Under the pieces are notes generated by a model. The model did not search any database. It was not told where the DNA came from and saw only the letters and a program-made list of their open reading frames with translations. A program made the translations under genes and the position numbers. A stretch of 6,508 nucleotides of DNA from CAYGAG01 sp964347765 (GTDB taxonomy: Archaea; Thermoproteota; Bathyarchaeia; Bathyarchaeales; Bathycorpusculaceae): positions 1 through 6,508 of the forward strand of contig CAYGAG010000087.1 of the NCBI GenBank assembly GCA_964347765.1, given 5' to 3'. This document shows, in pieces, positions 4,383 through 6,508 of this stretch (position 1 is the first letter of the stretch; each line of letters starts with the position of its first letter).

Positions 4383-6350
4383 TCAACCTTCTAACACTTT
4401 TTTACTTCGATTCTCATTCTCTCGATCATCAGGACCTGCACAAGTCCTCTCAGTGCTGAGAACGCCCAACAAATCTGATATTTCATCTGCAACGTCCACC
4501 AGACCAAGCCTTCCCAGCGTAGATACTTTCGGTATTCCCCCTTTGTCCCATCCTCTTTCTACATAATATTCATCAAGCATAGGTTTTATTTTGAATATCG
4601 CTCCTTTGGAAGCGCCGTCAGGTAAGGGCTCCTTCAAGAACCTTGCAGGCAAGCAATCATCTCTTCTTCTGATTCCTTCACGAACAAGATAAGCTCTTTC
4701 CAAATTCACTATTCTCTCGCCAATTTCGATCATTCCCTCTTCCGTGAAGTGCAATCCTGTTGCAGCTTCAGCGATTTCGGCTGCCCTGCTAAATGGGAGC
4801 AACTCCATATTCTCAGCCAAATTTTTGCAGACTTCCAAAGAATCAATCACCGCACACCAATTCTCACAGTAACACACAAGCTTGCCTTTCCCCTTACATT
4901 CAAGTCTCAAAGTCGCCTCTGGAACACCAAACATTCTCATACCTTTCTCCGCATCGTCGCTTAACTCCAAGAAAGGTTCTGATCTCAAGTGGTCGCCTCC
5001 TCTGCTTGCAACTGCATAGCCTAAACCGTAACCCTTCAGACCCCTTGGATCAGCTTGTATAATCTCCAGCCCCTTTACATGAAATGCCAATTCTCTGCCT
5101 CTCCCAAGCTTTTCTGCCGCTCTCTTAACTCCATCAGCAAGCAAACCTCCAAATCCTTCACGAGAAGCTATCTTTCTGATCAACGAAAGAATCACTTCTT
5201 CACATCCCCATTCCAAAGCGAGACCATCAGTCTCCTCCTCTGTAAGTCTCCCATTCTCATAGAGCTCCATAGCCCAAGCTATACACTCAGCCGTTGCAAT
5301 CACATCTAGACCCAGCCTGTTCGCCAAGTCAACCGCTTTCAAAGCCACATCCAGATTTGAGTTACCTACTCGCGCTGTAAAACTACTCAGCGCTTCATAT
5401 TCAGGACCTTCTCCGTGAAGACCAGCATACCTTCCTTCCTTAATCACGTAGACTCTGCTACAAGGGACTATACATGAGAAGCAAGCCCGGTTCTTTACAT
5501 TGTATTCTCTAGCCAGTTTTTCACCACTCACCTCAGCAGCATGCTCAAACGTGGCTGAAGTGAAATGTCTGGTAGGCAGAAAACCAGATCTATCAGCAAA
5601 CATCAGAATCCTAGTTGTTCCCATCGTTCTTCGAGGCCAATACTGCGGATGAACGAAAGTTTCCTCTTCTATTTCCTCAACAATCTTCAGAAATCTTCTA
5701 GGATGTGCGACTGTGATACTGCCTGTTCCTTTCAAAGCGACTGCCTTCAGATTCTTTGAAGCCATAACTGCGCCCATACCCGTCCTCGCAGCTGGTCTGG
5801 CCAGGTTAGCGAATATTCCAGAGTATAGAACACCGTTCTCAGCAGCAGGACCAATCGTTGCCACTTGAACTGTCTGGTTCCCCAAGTCCTTCCTTATCAT
5901 CTTGGTTTTCTCATAAATATCTGCTCCAGTCAGATGCTCCGCATCCAAGAATTGAACTTCTTGGTCTTCGATGAAAACGTAAACTGGCTTTCGACTCTTT
6001 TCTTCAAGTATTATCTGGTCATACCCAGCGAACTTCATCTCAGCAGCAAAGTGCCCTCCAGCGTTTGAATCTCCCAGTATCTTTGTTTGAGGAGACTTCG
6101 CGCTTACGTTAAATCTTGCTCCTAGCGGAAAAACTGTGCCGACGAGTGGACCTGTGGCGAAAATAAGCTTGTTTTGCGGAGACAGTGGCTCAACCTCTTT
6201 GGGAATTTCATCATAGACCCGTTTTGAGTTGAATCCCCTTCCACCTAGAAATTCAGTCATCAACGATCTTTCAGTGTCTTGGATTTTTGCCTGACTCTTC
6301 GAAAGATTTACTCTCAGGATTCTTCCCGCATAACCATAGAACTTAGGCAA
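4383..6350 (-). CDS. aor: Aldehyde:ferredoxin oxidoreductase (tungsten pterin enzyme)
   Basis: This 655-residue protein has the complete AOR architecture. The N-terminal pterin-binding domain (about 5-210) carries GGRG at 36-39 and the stretch ARFNVSAKSP...GDSNAGG around 78-99. The C-terminal domains follow (about 215-630). The [4Fe-4S] ligands are visible as C290-x2-C293-x3-C297 plus C508 in DSLEVCKN, matching the CX2CX3C and distal-Cys pattern of Pyrococcus AOR. E317 in GPEYE and H454 in RGGDHL match the catalytic Glu and His of that family. The enzyme oxidises aldehydes to carboxylates with ferredoxin as acceptor, in the cytoplasm; the exact aldehyde cannot be read. The TTG start gives MPKFYGYAGRILRVNLS, the normal family N-terminus, and has a good ribosome binding site. 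The charged tail after about residue 630 (DDRENENRSKK) extends past the usual end. It is the second gene of an operon with the ferredoxin. Confidence 0.95.
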   Translation of the reverse strand: MPKFYGYAGRILRVNLSKSQAKIQDTERSLMTEFLGGRGFNSKRVYDEIPKEVEPLSPQNKLIFATGPLVGTVFPLGARFNVSAKSPQTKILGDSNAGGHFAAEMKFAGYDQIILEEKSRKPVYVFIEDQEVQFLDAEHLTGADIYEKTKMIRKDLGNQTVQVATIGPAAENGVLYSGIFANLARPAARTGMGAVMASKNLKAVALKGTGSITVAHPRRFLKIVEEIEEETFVHPQYWPRRTMGTTRILMFADRSGFLPTRHFTSATFEHAAEVSGEKLAREYNVKNRACFSCIVPCSRVYVIKEGRYAGLHGEGPEYEALSSFTARVGNSNLDVALKAVDLANRLGLDVIATAECIAWAMELYENGRLTEEETDGLALEWGCEEVILSLIRKIASREGFGGLLADGVKRAAEKLGRGRELAFHVKGLEIIQADPRGLKGYGLGYAVASRGGDHLRSEPFLELSDDAEKGMRMFGVPEATLRLECKGKGKLVCYCENWCAVIDSLEVCKNLAENMELLPFSRAAEIAEAATGLHFTEEGMIEIGERIVNLERAYLVREGIRRRDDCLPARFLKEPLPDGASKGAIFKIKPMLDEYYVERGWDKGGIPKVSTLGRLGLVDVADEISDLLGVLSTERTCAGPDDRENENRSKKVLEG

Positions 6351-6508
6351 TTATTCCCCACCTTTCTGAAGCTTCTTTAACGATCTGACTCAGCGATCTT
6401 GGCTGCTGCTCTTCCGTTTCAACATATGCCAGAGCTTTCACTGGGCATTTCTGGACACACAGAGGAGTTCCGCCACATTGGTCGCAGATCTGAGGAGTCT
6501 TTCTCTTA
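6343..6508 (-). CDS. AOR-associated 4Fe-4S ferredoxin, C-terminal part (5' end outside window)
   Basis: This frame is open from the window edge to a TAA stop and gives 54 residues. It begins KRKTPQIC and contains the cluster motif C-x2-C-x5-C-x3-C-P (CDQCGGTPLCVQKCP), followed by VKALAYVE, the usual ending of a bacterial-type [4Fe-4S] half-module. The GG-x-P-x-C spacing is typical of the polyferredoxins encoded beside aldehyde:ferredoxin oxidoreductases, which carry electrons to or from that enzyme. A charged helical tail (about the last 25 residues) ends in RWGIIA. The missing N-terminal part probably carries one or more further clusters. The gene overlaps the start of AOR by 8 nt, so the two are almost certainly one operon with coupled translation. 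The ferredoxin identity is firm; the partner role is inferred from position and family habit. Confidence 0.85.
   Translation of the reverse strand, partial: KRKTPQICDQCGGTPLCVQKCPVKALAYVETEEQQPRSLSQIVKEASERWGIIA
6356..6363 (-). promoter_or_regulatory. Ribosome binding site for AOR
   Basis: On the minus strand AGGTGGGG precedes the TTG start. The AGGTG part can pair with the archaeal 16S 3' end (consensus GGAGGTGATC) and ends 8 nt before the start codon. It lies inside the last codons of the ferredoxin gene and supports the unusual TTG start of AOR. Confidence 0.6.

Overview
The window looks like chromosomal DNA of an archaeon, plausibly from the Bathyarchaeia or a related TACK lineage. The lineage is inference. 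The signs are an Sso10a/HTH_45-type winged-helix protein, a tungsten-type aldehyde:ferredoxin oxidoreductase with its own ferredoxin, GGTGATC-like ribosome binding sites in front of TTG starts, AT-rich TATA-like elements, and a U-tract rather than a hairpin as the best terminator. Every gene I can support with confidence lies on the minus strand, so transcription runs from high to low coordinates. No tRNA, rRNA, CRISPR array, transposase or phage gene was seen.

From right to left: (1) 6343-6508 is the C-terminal end of an iron-sulfur ferredoxin, cut by the window edge. (2) It overlaps by 8 nt a complete aldehyde:ferredoxin oxidoreductase (AOR) gene at 4383-6350, an electron-carrier plus W-pterin-enzyme pair that should oxidise aldehydes (or reduce acids) in the cytoplasm. 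(3) 4038-4382 is a spacer holding a possible 37-codon ORF directly behind AOR, a nine-T tract suited to ending the AOR transcript, an array of CAATTG palindromes, and the promoter of the next gene. (4) 3735-4037 encodes a 100-residue winged-helix DNA-binding protein. (5) 3260-3734 is a 475-base spacer with probable gene debris and several palindromes. (6) 1637-3259 encodes a cobalamin-dependent enzyme: an N-terminal B12-binding domain followed by a glutamate-mutase-E-like catalytic region. (7) 414-1640 encodes an octopine/nopaline-type NAD(P) dehydrogenase whose TTG start overlaps the stop of the B12 gene. (8) 1-413 has no convincing gene.

The window thus holds two metabolic modules with a small regulator between them: ferredoxin-AOR, and B12 enzyme plus opine-type dehydrogenase. 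The second pair is the most interesting. Overlap and a near-ideal ribosome binding site indicate translational coupling, and the families together suggest a radical B12 rearrangement of an amino acid or similar acid coupled to an NAD(P)-dependent redox step. The substrate cannot be read from the sequence. I found no clear evidence of a wholly new defence or mobile system.
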